In this document: positions 49,465 through 58,366 of the stretch, in pieces
Layout: each line of letters begins with the position of its first letter
How positions within the stretch are numbered: the first letter of the stretch is position 1
NCBI GenBank assembly: GCA_014859345.1
Contig: JACUUL010000002.1
Span: 1-64,000, forward strand
From: Thermoleophilia bacterium
Lineage (GTDB): Bacteria > Actinomycetota > Thermoleophilia > BMS3ABIN01
Length of the DNA: 64,000 nucleotides
Direction: 5' to 3'
Position numbers and translations under genes: made by a program
Notes under the pieces: model-generated
Told to the model about the DNA's origin: nothing
Database searches by the model: none
Seen by the model: the letters and a program-made list of their open reading frames with translations, nothing else

Positions 49465-51348
49465 TTATTCGACGTCGCCAACCCGTTCAAAATCCACTTG
49501 CTGCTCTGCCTCGGCGGCCGGTTCGATGTATATCAGGCTCTGCCCGTATTCCACGGGCTTGGCATTGTCCACCAGGATGCGCCGCACCACGCCTTCCACT
49601 TCGCTGGTGACTTCATTCATCAGTTTCATAGCTTCCAGGATGCAGAGCGTTTGCCCCAGCTTAACCTCATCTCCTTCTTCCACGAAGGGATCACTGGTGG
49701 GGGAAGGGGCGCGGTAGAAGGTGCCGACCATGGGCGACTTCACCACAAAATAACCTTCTTCCTCGATATCGGCAGGCGCGGCGGCTGCAGGCTCCGCGGC
49801 CGCGCCCGCTTCCAGCGCCGGCGCCTCGCCTACCGCCGCTTCCCCGCTCTTGCGCAGGGTAATTCTTGTATCGCCCTCTTCGATGGTAACTTCCGCGATC
49901 GCAGATCTCTCAACCGCCGCGATCAACTGCTTTATCTTGTCAACATCCATTGCAGCTCCTGTAGCGCTTTCCTCGGTTTCGCCCGTCATGAACACGTCTT
50001 CCTCGACGCCGTGCAGCTGGCGCTTGAGGAAAGTCCTCGCCGTTGCGGGAAACAGGGCATAGGTCAATACATCTTCTTCGCTCTTGGCCAGGTCACCGAT
50101 TTCCTCGGCGTACTGCGCCAGGGTTTCGTCTATCAGATCAGCAGGCCTCGTGGAGATGGGCTCCTCGCCGGCCAGAACCTTCTCGATTACATCCCTGGCA
50201 ACCGGACCAGGCGCCTGGCCGTACTTACCCCTCAGATAGGACTTCATCTCGTCGGGAACAACCTGCCAGCGCTTTCCCGACAGTACATTGAGCACCGCCT
50301 GGGTGCCCACAATCTGGCTCATGGGCGTCACCAGCGGCGGATAACCAACCTCAGCCCTCACTGTCGGTATCTCCTCCAGCACTTCGGGCAGCCGGTCCAG
50401 GGCATTCTGTTCTGAAAGCTGGCTCTCTAGGTTGGAGATCATGCCGCCCGGCACCTGGTGGGAATATACCTGCATATGCGTAAGCGAAGTAACTCCGCGC
50501 TCATGACCTCCCTTAAGCCGCACGCCTTCCCAGTACTTGGCAATCTCGAACAGGCCATCCAGCTCCAGGCCGGTATCGTAAGGCGTCCCCGAGAGGGCGC
50601 TCACCACCATCTCGGTGGCCGGATTGGAAGCGCCAAATGCCAGCGGCACCGTAGCCGTATCGACCACGTCCACTCCGGCTTCTATGGCTTTGAGATATGT
50701 CATGGGCGCCAGACCGCCGATATAGTGGCAGTGCAGTTCCAGCGGCAGGTCGAATTCCGCCTTGATGCGACCGACCAGCTGCTCGCCGTGATATGGCGAC
50801 AACAGCGCCGCCATGTCCTTTATGCAGAGCGAATCGGCTCCCATATCGGCATAGATCTGCGCTACCTCGAGATAATGATCCAGAGTGTGGACCGGACTGA
50901 TCGTGTAGGAAATGGCGCCCTGGAAATGTTTGCCAGCCTCCTTGATCGCCTCGGCCGCCACCTCTACGTTGCGGGTGTCGTTAAGAGCATCGAACACGCG
51001 GAATATATCCACTCCGTTTTCGGCCGCGCGGGCCACGAATCTCCTGACGATGTCATCTCCGTAATGACGGTAGCCAACCAGGTTCTGTCCCCTCAGCAGC
51101 ATCTGCAGGGGGGTATTGGGACAGTGATGCTTGATGGTCCTGAGGCGTTTCCAGGGATCCTCGTTGAGAAACCTGATGCAGCTGTCGAAAGTGGCGCCAC
51201 CCCAGACCTCCAGCGAGTAAAATCCCATCTCGTCCATACGGCCGAGGACGGGCAGCATCTCGCCGGTGCGCATGCGCGTGGCCCAAAGCGACTGGTGGGC
51301 ATCGCGCAAAGTAGTGTCGGTGATCAGGATGCGTCTGGCCTTGGTCAC
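49465..51348 (-). CDS. Carboxyltransferase (OadA/PycB-like) fused to an AccB-type biotin carrier protein
   Basis: ITDTTLRDAHQSLWATRMRTGEMLPVLGRMDEMGFYSLEVWGGATFDSC; C-terminal MDVDKIKQLIAAVERS...VKSPMVGTFYRAPSP...LCILEAMKLMNEV. Confidence 0.95.
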   Translation of the reverse strand: MTKARRILITDTTLRDAHQSLWATRMRTGEMLPVLGRMDEMGFYSLEVWGGATFDSCIRFLNEDPWKRLRTIKHHCPNTPLQMLLRGQNLVGYRHYGDDIVRRFVARAAENGVDIFRVFDALNDTRNVEVAAEAIKEAGKHFQGAISYTISPVHTLDHYLEVAQIYADMGADSLCIKDMAALLSPYHGEQLVGRIKAEFDLPLELHCHYIGGLAPMTYLKAIEAGVDVVDTATVPLAFGASNPATEMVVSALSGTPYDTGLELDGLFEIAKYWEGVRLKGGHERGVTSLTHMQVYSHQVPGGMISNLESQLSEQNALDRLPEVLEEIPTVRAEVGYPPLVTPMSQIVGTQAVLNVLSGKRWQVVPDEMKSYLRGKYGQAPGPVARDVIEKVLAGEEPISTRPADLIDETLAQYAEEIGDLAKSEEDVLTYALFPATARTFLKRQLHGVEEDVFMTGETEESATGAAMDVDKIKQLIAAVERSAIAEVTIEEGDTRITLRKSGEAAVGEAPALEAGAAAEPAAAAPADIEEEGYFVVKSPMVGTFYRAPSPTSDPFVEEGDEVKLGQTLCILEAMKLMNEVTSEVEGVVRRILVDNAKPVEYGQSLIYIEPAAEAEQQVDFERVGDVE

Positions 51349-51357
51349 TTTTGCGCC

Positions 51358-51918
51358 CTAAACCCTTTCCACATACTCGCCGGTACGGGTGTCGATCTTA
51401 ACCCGTTCTCCGTTTTTCAGGAAAAGGGGGACGTTGACAACCGCTCCCGTCTCGAGCGTGGCCGGTTTTGATCCGCCGCCGCCCACCGAATCCCCTTTGA
51501 TGCCCGGCTGGGTCTCGGTGACCTCGAGTTCCACGAATATGGGCGGGACCAGCTCCGTGGGCCTGCCGTCCACCATTAAAACTTCCACGTCCATGTTTTC
51601 CTTGACAAACCGGAGCGAATCACCAACCAGGGCCGGAGTCAGGGAAAGCTGCTCATAAGTTTCATTATCCATCAGCACTACCTCCTCCGGCGTCGCGTAA
51701 AGAAACAGCATCTTCTTGCCTTCGACCCGCACCCGCCGGAATTTCTCGCCTGCGCGGAATGTCCTGTCCAGCACCGCTCCGGTGCTGATGTTCTTGAGTT
51801 TGGTGCGCACGAAGGCGCCGCCCTTGCCCGGCTTCACATGCTGGAACTCGACTATGGTGAAAACCTGACCATCCACCTCGATGGCCATGCCGTTCCGAAA
51901 ATCATTGGTTGAAACCAC
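51358..51918 (-). CDS. efp: Translation elongation factor P
   Basis: STNDFRNGMAIEVDGQVFTIVEFQHVKPGKGGAFVRTKLKNISTGAVLDRTFRAGEKF. Confidence 0.98.
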   Translation of the reverse strand: MVSTNDFRNGMAIEVDGQVFTIVEFQHVKPGKGGAFVRTKLKNISTGAVLDRTFRAGEKFRRVRVEGKKMLFLYATPEEVVLMDNETYEQLSLTPALVGDSLRFVKENMDVEVLMVDGRPTELVPPIFVELEVTETQPGIKGDSVGGGGSKPATLETGAVVNVPLFLKNGERVKIDTRTGEYVERV

Positions 51919-52019
51919 TCTTCCTCCACCGAATCAATAAGCAAACGTAATGGCGGCGAAAGAGAATTCTACACTAAAAATGATTGGCGATAAAAGCCGG
52001 GCGGACCCGCGCCTGTTTT

Positions 52020-53066
52020 TCAGCGCAAGCGGCGCAGCTCTCGGGGATACCTGGTCAGCAGCACCGGCCCGTTCTTTCCGACCAGCACGGTATCCTCTAT
52101 CCGCACGCCGCCTGTGCGAGCCAGATAGATTCCCGGTTCAACGGTCACTGTCATGCCGGCCTTCAGGATTTCCCGGGAGCGGATTGACAGCACCGGCTGT
52201 TCATGTGCTTCCAGGCCTACTCCATGTCCCAGCGAGTGCAGAAAAGCCTCGCCATATCCGGCTGCCGTGATATGGTCCCGGGCGAGCCTGTCCAGCTCGG
52301 AGCAGGCCGCTCCCGGTTTGATCGCGTTCACGGCCATTTCTTGAGCTGTTCTGACAGTCTCATATATCTGAAGCTGTTTCTTCGCGAGCTTCCCCGTGGT
52401 AAAAGTCCTGGTCATGTCGCAACAGTAACCGTCCACGGAAGCTCCCAGATCCACAACCAGCAGCTCGCTGCTGCGAATGATCCGCTTGCCGGCCACACCA
52501 TGCGGCATCGCTGAGCGCGGGCCGGATGCGACGATGATCTCAAACGGCACTGGTTCCGATCCTTCTTCACGCATGGCTGCTTCCAGCATCCACGCAACCT
52601 CCCGCTCGGTCCGGCCCACAACCCGTGAACGGTAAAGCCGTTCAAACGCGAGATCCGCCAGCCTGGCCGCCCGGCGAAGCCGGGACTGCTCCTTGCGGTC
52701 CTTGCACAACCGCTGTTCCTCGACGAAGCCGCTGGCGTCCCTTAAACGGACGCCCTTGAGGGCTCTCCTGACGGCGGCCAGTTCGCGGCAGCTTACGCGC
52801 GCGCCTTCGTAACCAAGCACTCCGGGCCGGAGCCGTTTTGCCCTGATGTAGGCGCAGGCCGCCAGAAGCGGCGGACCCGCGGCGATCACGATTTCGAATT
52901 CCTTGACCTGGCGGGCGGCCTGCAGCCGGTAACGTGAATCTGTGAAGAATGCCTTGCGTCGCCGGGTTATCAGAGCGCATCCCGATGAACCGGTAAATCC
53001 GGTAAGGTAACGCACATTGGGAAGATGAGAGACGAGGAGCGAATCAAAAACGGATTTTGCCGCCAT
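52020..53066 (-). CDS. Xaa-Pro aminopeptidase / M24 family peptidase
   Basis: NVRYLTGFTGSSGCALI; VVDLGASVDGYCCDMTRTFTTGK; HSLGHGVGLEAHEQPVLS; VTVEPGIY. Confidence 0.95.
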   Translation of the reverse strand: MAAKSVFDSLLVSHLPNVRYLTGFTGSSGCALITRRRKAFFTDSRYRLQAARQVKEFEIVIAAGPPLLAACAYIRAKRLRPGVLGYEGARVSCRELAAVRRALKGVRLRDASGFVEEQRLCKDRKEQSRLRRAARLADLAFERLYRSRVVGRTEREVAWMLEAAMREEGSEPVPFEIIVASGPRSAMPHGVAGKRIIRSSELLVVDLGASVDGYCCDMTRTFTTGKLAKKQLQIYETVRTAQEMAVNAIKPGAACSELDRLARDHITAAGYGEAFLHSLGHGVGLEAHEQPVLSIRSREILKAGMTVTVEPGIYLARTGGVRIEDTVLVGKNGPVLLTRYPRELRRLR

Positions 53067-53083
53067 GTCCGCCTCCCGATGGC

Positions 53084-53536
53084 CTAACCGGTTGAGCCGA
53101 TCTCGGCCGCTAGCCACTCCAGCGCTTCGACGTAGCCCTGGAGGCCTTTACCGGCGATGGTAACCGCGCAGACATCGCTGATCACCGACCGGCGGCGCCA
53201 TTCCTCGCGGGCGTAGATGTCAGAGAGATGGACCTCCGCAACCGGCGCGTCCAATATTTCCAGCGCGTCACGGATAGCATAGCTGTAGTGCGTCCACGCG
53301 CCGGGATTGATGACGATGCCGTCGGCCCGATCGACCAGTTCGTGTATTTTTTCAACCAGATCGCCTTCATGATTGGTTTGAAAAGAACGCACTTTCATGC
53401 CCAGCTCGCGTCCCTTCCTGACGACTTCGTTCTCCAGCATCTGAAGGGTGATGCCGCCGTAATGCTCCTGTCTGCGTCTTCCCAGCATGTCGAGATTGCA
53501 GCCGTGAAGGAGGTAAATTGTCATTAAATCGTCCAT
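53084..53536 (-). CDS. aroQ: 3-dehydroquinate dehydratase, type II
   Basis: IYLLHGCNLDMLGRRRQEHYGGITLQMLE; ADGIVINPGAWTHYSYAIRDAL; EVHLSDIYAREEWRRRSV. Start ATG 53536 or 53524. Confidence 0.95.
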   Translation of the reverse strand: MDDLMTIYLLHGCNLDMLGRRRQEHYGGITLQMLENEVVRKGRELGMKVRSFQTNHEGDLVEKIHELVDRADGIVINPGAWTHYSYAIRDALEILDAPVAEVHLSDIYAREEWRRRSVISDVCAVTIAGKGLQGYVEALEWLAAEIGSTG

Positions 53537-54636
53537 GAACCGGCTGACGCCCCCGATGCCAGACGCTCCACCTCGCTCGCGAGCAGGCCTGCGTCTACAT
53601 CGCAATTGATGACCGGATCGCCGATCTTTCTGAGCAGCACCATGTTGGCGGAGATGCCGTCCGCTTTCTTGTCGGCGGCCATGGACTCCATTACCGCCCG
53701 GGGTTCGACTCCCTTCAGGACGGTCGGCAAGCCCAGCAGCTTATGCAGCGACGCCAGGCTTTCTCCATATTCCGGAGGCAGCGAAAATATTTTTTCCGAA
53801 AGCCTGACCGCCGCCAGCAGCCCGAGGGCCACAGCCTGCCCGTGGCTGTATAGACGGTAATTGCCGGCGGCCTCTATGCCGTGTCCTACCGAATGACCCA
53901 GGTTGAGCACCGCCCGGCGGCCATAATCGCGCTCATCCTCGGCGACTACCGCCAGCTTGTATTCGATGCAGCGTCGCACCACTGTTTCCAGGAAAGCCAT
54001 GTCCAGGTCCAGCAGGCTCTGGTAACTGGTCTCCAAAGCGTCAAAAAAGTCCTCTCCGGAAAGCAGTGCATATTTGATGACCTCGGCGAGGCCTTCCGCC
54101 ATCTGCTCAGGAGGAAGCGTTTTCAGGAAAACAGGGTCGGTAAGGACCATGTCGGGCTGATAAAATGATCCGACATAGTTCTTGGCCTCTGGAATGTTCA
54201 CCCCTGTCTTGCCGCCGATACTGCTGTCCACCTGGGCCAGCAATGTGGTCGGGACCTGAATCAGCCTGACGCCGCGCATGTACGTGCTGGCGACAAACCC
54301 GGCAAGGTCACCTATCACTCCTCCACCCAGAGCGCAAACGGCGTCGCCACGGCGGATCTTGAGCTCAAAAAGACGGGAATACAGCTTCGCTGCCTGAGCC
54401 AGGGTCTTCGTTCCTTCGCCGGCATCCACCTCTGTCGCGGTAAATGTGAATCCGGCCTCCTCGAACGAACGTTCGATCTGGGGAAGATACAGGCCACCCA
54501 CGTTGGTATCAGTGATGGCTGCCACCTTGCCGGTATCGCCCTGAGACGCCCACAGGCTGCCGATCCGGTCAATAGAATCCACGCTGAGGTATATTGGGTA
54601 TTCCTTGCTCCGGGTGCTGGCCAGTAGTTGTATCAA
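53524..54636 (-). CDS. aroB: 3-dehydroquinate synthase
   Basis: ALGGGVIGDLAGFVASTYMRGVRLIQVPTTLLAQVDSSIGGKTGVN. Confidence 0.97.
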   Translation of the reverse strand: MIQLLASTRSKEYPIYLSVDSIDRIGSLWASQGDTGKVAAITDTNVGGLYLPQIERSFEEAGFTFTATEVDAGEGTKTLAQAAKLYSRLFELKIRRGDAVCALGGGVIGDLAGFVASTYMRGVRLIQVPTTLLAQVDSSIGGKTGVNIPEAKNYVGSFYQPDMVLTDPVFLKTLPPEQMAEGLAEVIKYALLSGEDFFDALETSYQSLLDLDMAFLETVVRRCIEYKLAVVAEDERDYGRRAVLNLGHSVGHGIEAAGNYRLYSHGQAVALGLLAAVRLSEKIFSLPPEYGESLASLHKLLGLPTVLKGVEPRAVMESMAADKKADGISANMVLLRKIGDPVINCDVDAGLLASEVERLASGASAGSWTI

Positions 54637-55160
54637 AGGCCGGTCTTCCTTTCCCTTATAATGCCGGCAATCTCTCGGGCGATCTCAGCTACGGTCCTGC
54701 CGCGGACATCAACCGCATATCCGGAAGCGGTGCGGTAAAAGTTCTCCCTTTCCGCATATAATTCCCCGAATCTTTCCCGGTTTAATGCCAGGGGTCGCCT
54801 GCCGTCCTGAGACCGGGCAAAAGCTTCCTCCACATCCTGGTCCAGAAAAACCACCAGTGGCTCGTCACGCAGCCGTTTTAGAACCTCTGGGATGGTGACC
54901 GCTCCCCCGCCCAGGGAGATGACCTCTCCTCCGCAGGCTGTCGCCGCTTCTTCCAGAAGGCTGAGCACTGCCGCCGCTTCTGCGCGGCGAAAGCCGGTTT
55001 CCCCCTCCGCGGCAAAGATCTCACTGATGGATTTGCCCTTTTTCTGCTCCACCACGGCGTCGGTGTCAATGAATTTCCAGCCAAGTTCCCGGGCCACGCG
55101 CTTGCCCACGGCAGTCTTGCCGCTGCCCATAAAGCCTATCAGAATCAGGCTGGGGGCCAA
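54633..55160 (-). CDS. aroK: Shikimate kinase
   Basis: LIGFMGSGKTAVGKRVARELGWKFIDTDAVVEQKKGKSISEIF; LGGGAV. Confidence 0.95.
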   Translation of the reverse strand: MAPSLILIGFMGSGKTAVGKRVARELGWKFIDTDAVVEQKKGKSISEIFAAEGETGFRRAEAAAVLSLLEEAATACGGEVISLGGGAVTIPEVLKRLRDEPLVVFLDQDVEEAFARSQDGRRPLALNRERFGELYAERENFYRTASGYAVDVRGRTVAEIAREIAGIIRERKTGL

Positions 55161-56365
55161 CTCCTTTTCAGCCTCCTCAGGTACATCAAAAAAGATTCCT
55201 TAGTGTCGCCGATGCAGTCTCCCGCGAATTTTTTCAGCAGGGCGCGCGCAAGCTCGATGGCTACCATGGCCTCCCCCACCACCGCTGCTGCCGGCACGGC
55301 GCAGATATCACTGCGTTCCTTGTGAGCGGGCACTCTCCGGCCGGTCAGGACATCAACCGAGTCCAGAGGCCTGGTCATCGTCGGTATCGGCTTCATCACA
55401 GCCCTGGCAACCAGAGTCTCTCCCGTGGTCATGCCGCCCTCGAGGCCTCCAGCCCGGTTCGTTTTGCGGATAAAGCCTCTATCGCTGTCGAATAATATCT
55501 CGTCCTGGGCCCTTGACCCGGGTCTGCCCGCCAGGGCAAAGCCATCACCAATCTCGGCTCCCTTTATGGCGGGAATGCTCATAAGCGCGCCGCCGATCCG
55601 GCCGGTCAGCCGCTCCGGACCAGAAGTGTGCGATCCCAGGCCGGGCACCAGACCAAAAGCCACGACTTCAAAGACGCCGCCCAGCGATTCGCCCTTGTCG
55701 CGAGCCTCGTCGATTGCCCCGGTCATCTCCTTGTCAGCCGCGGGATCCAGGCACCTGACCGGCGATTGATCGACGCTTGTAAAATCTTCAGGCCCCAGCC
55801 GGCGGCGGCCGCGGGCTTTCACCCGGCCTATGCGCACCACATGGCTGAACACGCTGACATCGAATTCATTCAGCAGGCGGCGGGCGATGGCGCCGACCGC
55901 TACCCTGGCCGCGGTTTCACGGGCGCTGGCCCTCTCCAGCACATCACGGATATCGGCAAGCCCGAATTTCTGGATGCCCACCAGATCGGCGTGACCGGGA
56001 CGGGGCACTCTTACAGGCATTTCCTTGGATGACCGCCGCTTTTTCTTTCTCAGATCCGGTGAGGAGACCCTGCCTGCCGGGGGGGGCTCAACATCCATGA
56101 TACTGGCCCAGTGACGGAAATCGGCGTTAATTATCCTGATCGCAATCGGACTTCCCAGAGTTCGGCCGTGACGAACGCCTGAGGTAATCTGCGCCTCATC
56201 GGATTCGATCTTCATACGGCCGCCCCGCCCGTACCCCAATTGGCGGCGTTTTAGGTCTCGATCAATGTCCGCCTTTTCCAGATGCAGCCCGGCTGGAATG
56301 CCCTCCACGATAGCAGAAAGCTCCGGGCCGTGCGATTCGCCAGAGGTTGTGTATAGAAAGGTCAT
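55145..56365 (-). CDS. aroC: Chorismate synthase
   Basis: TTSGESHGPELSAIVEGIPAGL; RRQLGYGRGGRMKIESDEAQITSGVRHGRTLGSPIAI; RPGHADLVGIQKF. Confidence 0.97.
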   Translation of the reverse strand: MTFLYTTSGESHGPELSAIVEGIPAGLHLEKADIDRDLKRRQLGYGRGGRMKIESDEAQITSGVRHGRTLGSPIAIRIINADFRHWASIMDVEPPPAGRVSSPDLRKKKRRSSKEMPVRVPRPGHADLVGIQKFGLADIRDVLERASARETAARVAVGAIARRLLNEFDVSVFSHVVRIGRVKARGRRRLGPEDFTSVDQSPVRCLDPAADKEMTGAIDEARDKGESLGGVFEVVAFGLVPGLGSHTSGPERLTGRIGGALMSIPAIKGAEIGDGFALAGRPGSRAQDEILFDSDRGFIRKTNRAGGLEGGMTTGETLVARAVMKPIPTMTRPLDSVDVLTGRRVPAHKERSDICAVPAAAVVGEAMVAIELARALLKKFAGDCIGDTKESFLMYLRRLKRSWPPA

Positions 56366-56433
56366 TTTCCAAAGATCCGATCTTTGTCGCTTTAAATCTG
56401 CCGCCAGGAAATACCACCGGCTTGCAGCAGATC

Positions 56434-56949
56434 CTATTTGGTCGGCAAGGGAGCCGGCGCCGGGGCCGGCGCAGGAGCGCGGGGTGACGTTCTGTCAGCC
56501 GGAGGCGAGACTGGCTGGGCCTGGCTCGGCGTGAACGGTGAAGTTGGCTGAACCGTGACCGGTGACGGCACTATTGCTGTCTGGGTGGTTCCCGTCGGCG
56601 TGACCGCCGAGTTTTCCGCGACTCCGGCACTGAACAACTGCACGAAAGGATCCTTTCTGGAGAAAATCCTGCTCCAGATAGTAGCTTCGCTGGGAGACAC
56701 TATTTGATCGGCTCTCTCCGGCGAAGCAGGACTTACCGGCGCTTGCGCGGTTGTGGCCGCCGTCGATGTTCTCGACGTTCTGGCCGTGCCCACTGTGGGC
56801 CTTGTTTCGGCCGTTTCCCGCGGCGACTCTGCCGCAGGTTCCTCTCCACACGAGATTGCCAGTCCCACCGCCATTATGATCAGCAAGATGGCGCCTAGCG
56901 CCGCTATCAACGGCGATGCATTCAAAATCCTGTTTTCTGATTCATTCAT
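56434..56949 (-). CDS. PilP-like / low-complexity single-TM pilus accessory protein
   Basis: N-terminal TM, Ser/Thr/Pro-rich linker, FSRKDPFVQLF motif, Pro-Ala tail; directly follows pilO. Confidence 0.6.
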   Translation of the reverse strand: MNESENRILNASPLIAALGAILLIIMAVGLAISCGEEPAAESPRETAETRPTVGTARTSRTSTAATTAQAPVSPASPERADQIVSPSEATIWSRIFSRKDPFVQLFSAGVAENSAVTPTGTTQTAIVPSPVTVQPTSPFTPSQAQPVSPPADRTSPRAPAPAPAPAPLPTK

Positions 56950-56961
56950 GAGTTCCTCATC

Positions 56962-57627
56962 CTAAGGCGCTGCGGCCCGGTTGGCCTCGCCTTCACCGTT
57001 TCCGGTTTCCCCGGTGTCTGCAGGCGGCGTGGCCGGACCGGCGACCGCGGCCTGGGGAGACCCGGTCATGAAGGCATTCAGTCCCAATTTTACCAGAACA
57101 TCGGGGAACCCGGCCTCAACCGAAGCCTCGCTGATTTCGATGGTCACCACACTAACCAGGCGGCCGCTGACGTTGATGTCATTTCCTTCCAGTCTGGCGA
57201 AATTCTCAATCCGGAACAGAAAATCGTTAACATCGAAGAAATTTCCCTGAAACTCCATATCAAAAGGAATGACGGTGTTTCCATTGGGTCCGGGGAACGC
57301 ATCCGTGGGCTCTATCTTCATAAATTCGATGCCGGCCTCGTTTGCGCTCTGCTGCAGCTCCACGATGAGCGACGGCACCTGTTCATCCGCGGGCACCAGT
57401 TTGTACAGTTTGAGCAATTCTCCGGTAGCCAGAGAGGCGGCCTGACGCTCCTCGCCTATACGCCTGATTCTTTCCCGGTTCGTTTCAAACGACTCGCGTT
57501 CAGTCTTCAGTTGGCCGTCGACGTCGGCAACTTCATCCCGTTTGGGGCCTATGATCAGAAAGTACCAAGCCACCAGCAGCACCACTATGCCGAGGCCTAC
57601 CAAAATGCCTATGTCACGTCTCTTCAC
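56962..57627 (-). CDS. pilO: PilO-like type IV pilus assembly protein
   Basis: Single N-terminal TM, coiled coil, IVELQQSANEAGIEFMKIEPTDAF; follows pilM/pilN. Confidence 0.82.
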   Translation of the reverse strand: MKRRDIGILVGLGIVVLLVAWYFLIIGPKRDEVADVDGQLKTERESFETNRERIRRIGEERQAASLATGELLKLYKLVPADEQVPSLIVELQQSANEAGIEFMKIEPTDAFPGPNGNTVIPFDMEFQGNFFDVNDFLFRIENFARLEGNDINVSGRLVSVVTIEISEASVEAGFPDVLVKLGLNAFMTGSPQAAVAGPATPPADTGETGNGEGEANRAAAP

Positions 57628-58366
57628 GTGATCCTCCCTCGACGGCGGCGCTCTCCTCCGGCACAGTGCCGTTGGTTACCGGCCCGCGATCGGTGCCGGT
57701 GGCTCCGGTGGGCGTTACCCGCGACGGCCCGGTTTCCCCAGTAGTCGGCGCCGCCACAGGTCGCTGCGCTTCTTCCATAGTAAGAGAAGCTGTAATGATG
57801 AAGTGGATAGCTCTTTCGTTGCCGATAATTTCTACTTCAGCCAGGCTCAGAGTAACATCGGTCACCGATGGTATCAGCCCCAGCCTCACCATGAATATGG
57901 CTACATCCGGCATGCTGCGGGTATGACCTTCGAACTCGAGCTCATCCTGCATGGTCTGCCTGGTGGGGGTCGCGCCGGCCACAGTTTCTGGCACCTGCCC
58001 CCTGATCCTGGTCAGGGAGAGTTCTTCCGGAACTACAAAGGACAAGTCATCGAGCATTCGCGACCAGCGGAAACGGAGCTGATAGACGCCGGTAACGGAA
58101 CTCAGGCGCTCCTGCCTCTGGCTCTTGAGCACTTCGATCCGGTCAAGCTCGGCCACCTGGCTGGCCTGCTCGTCATTGAGGCGCCTGAAGCTTTCCAGCT
58201 CCTCCTGTGTGTTGTCCATCTTGTTGACATAATAGAAATAGCTGCCTACAAGAACCAAGGCGAGCAGCACAATGGCCACCAGCGGGAACAGAAGGCCCTG
58301 ACGCCTGAGCTCCCTGCGTTTCACATCAGCCGGTACAAGATTCACGCGCGGCATGTTATTCCTCAT
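57614..58366 (-). CDS. pilN: PilN-like type IV pilus assembly protein
   Basis: MPRVNLVPADVKRRELRRQGLLFPLVAIVLLALVLVGSYFYYV...RWSRMLDDLSFVVPEELSLTRIRGQ. Confidence 0.88.
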   Translation of the reverse strand: MRNNMPRVNLVPADVKRRELRRQGLLFPLVAIVLLALVLVGSYFYYVNKMDNTQEELESFRRLNDEQASQVAELDRIEVLKSQRQERLSSVTGVYQLRFRWSRMLDDLSFVVPEELSLTRIRGQVPETVAGATPTRQTMQDELEFEGHTRSMPDVAIFMVRLGLIPSVTDVTLSLAEVEIIGNERAIHFIITASLTMEEAQRPVAAPTTGETGPSRVTPTGATGTDRGPVTNGTVPEESAAVEGGSREET

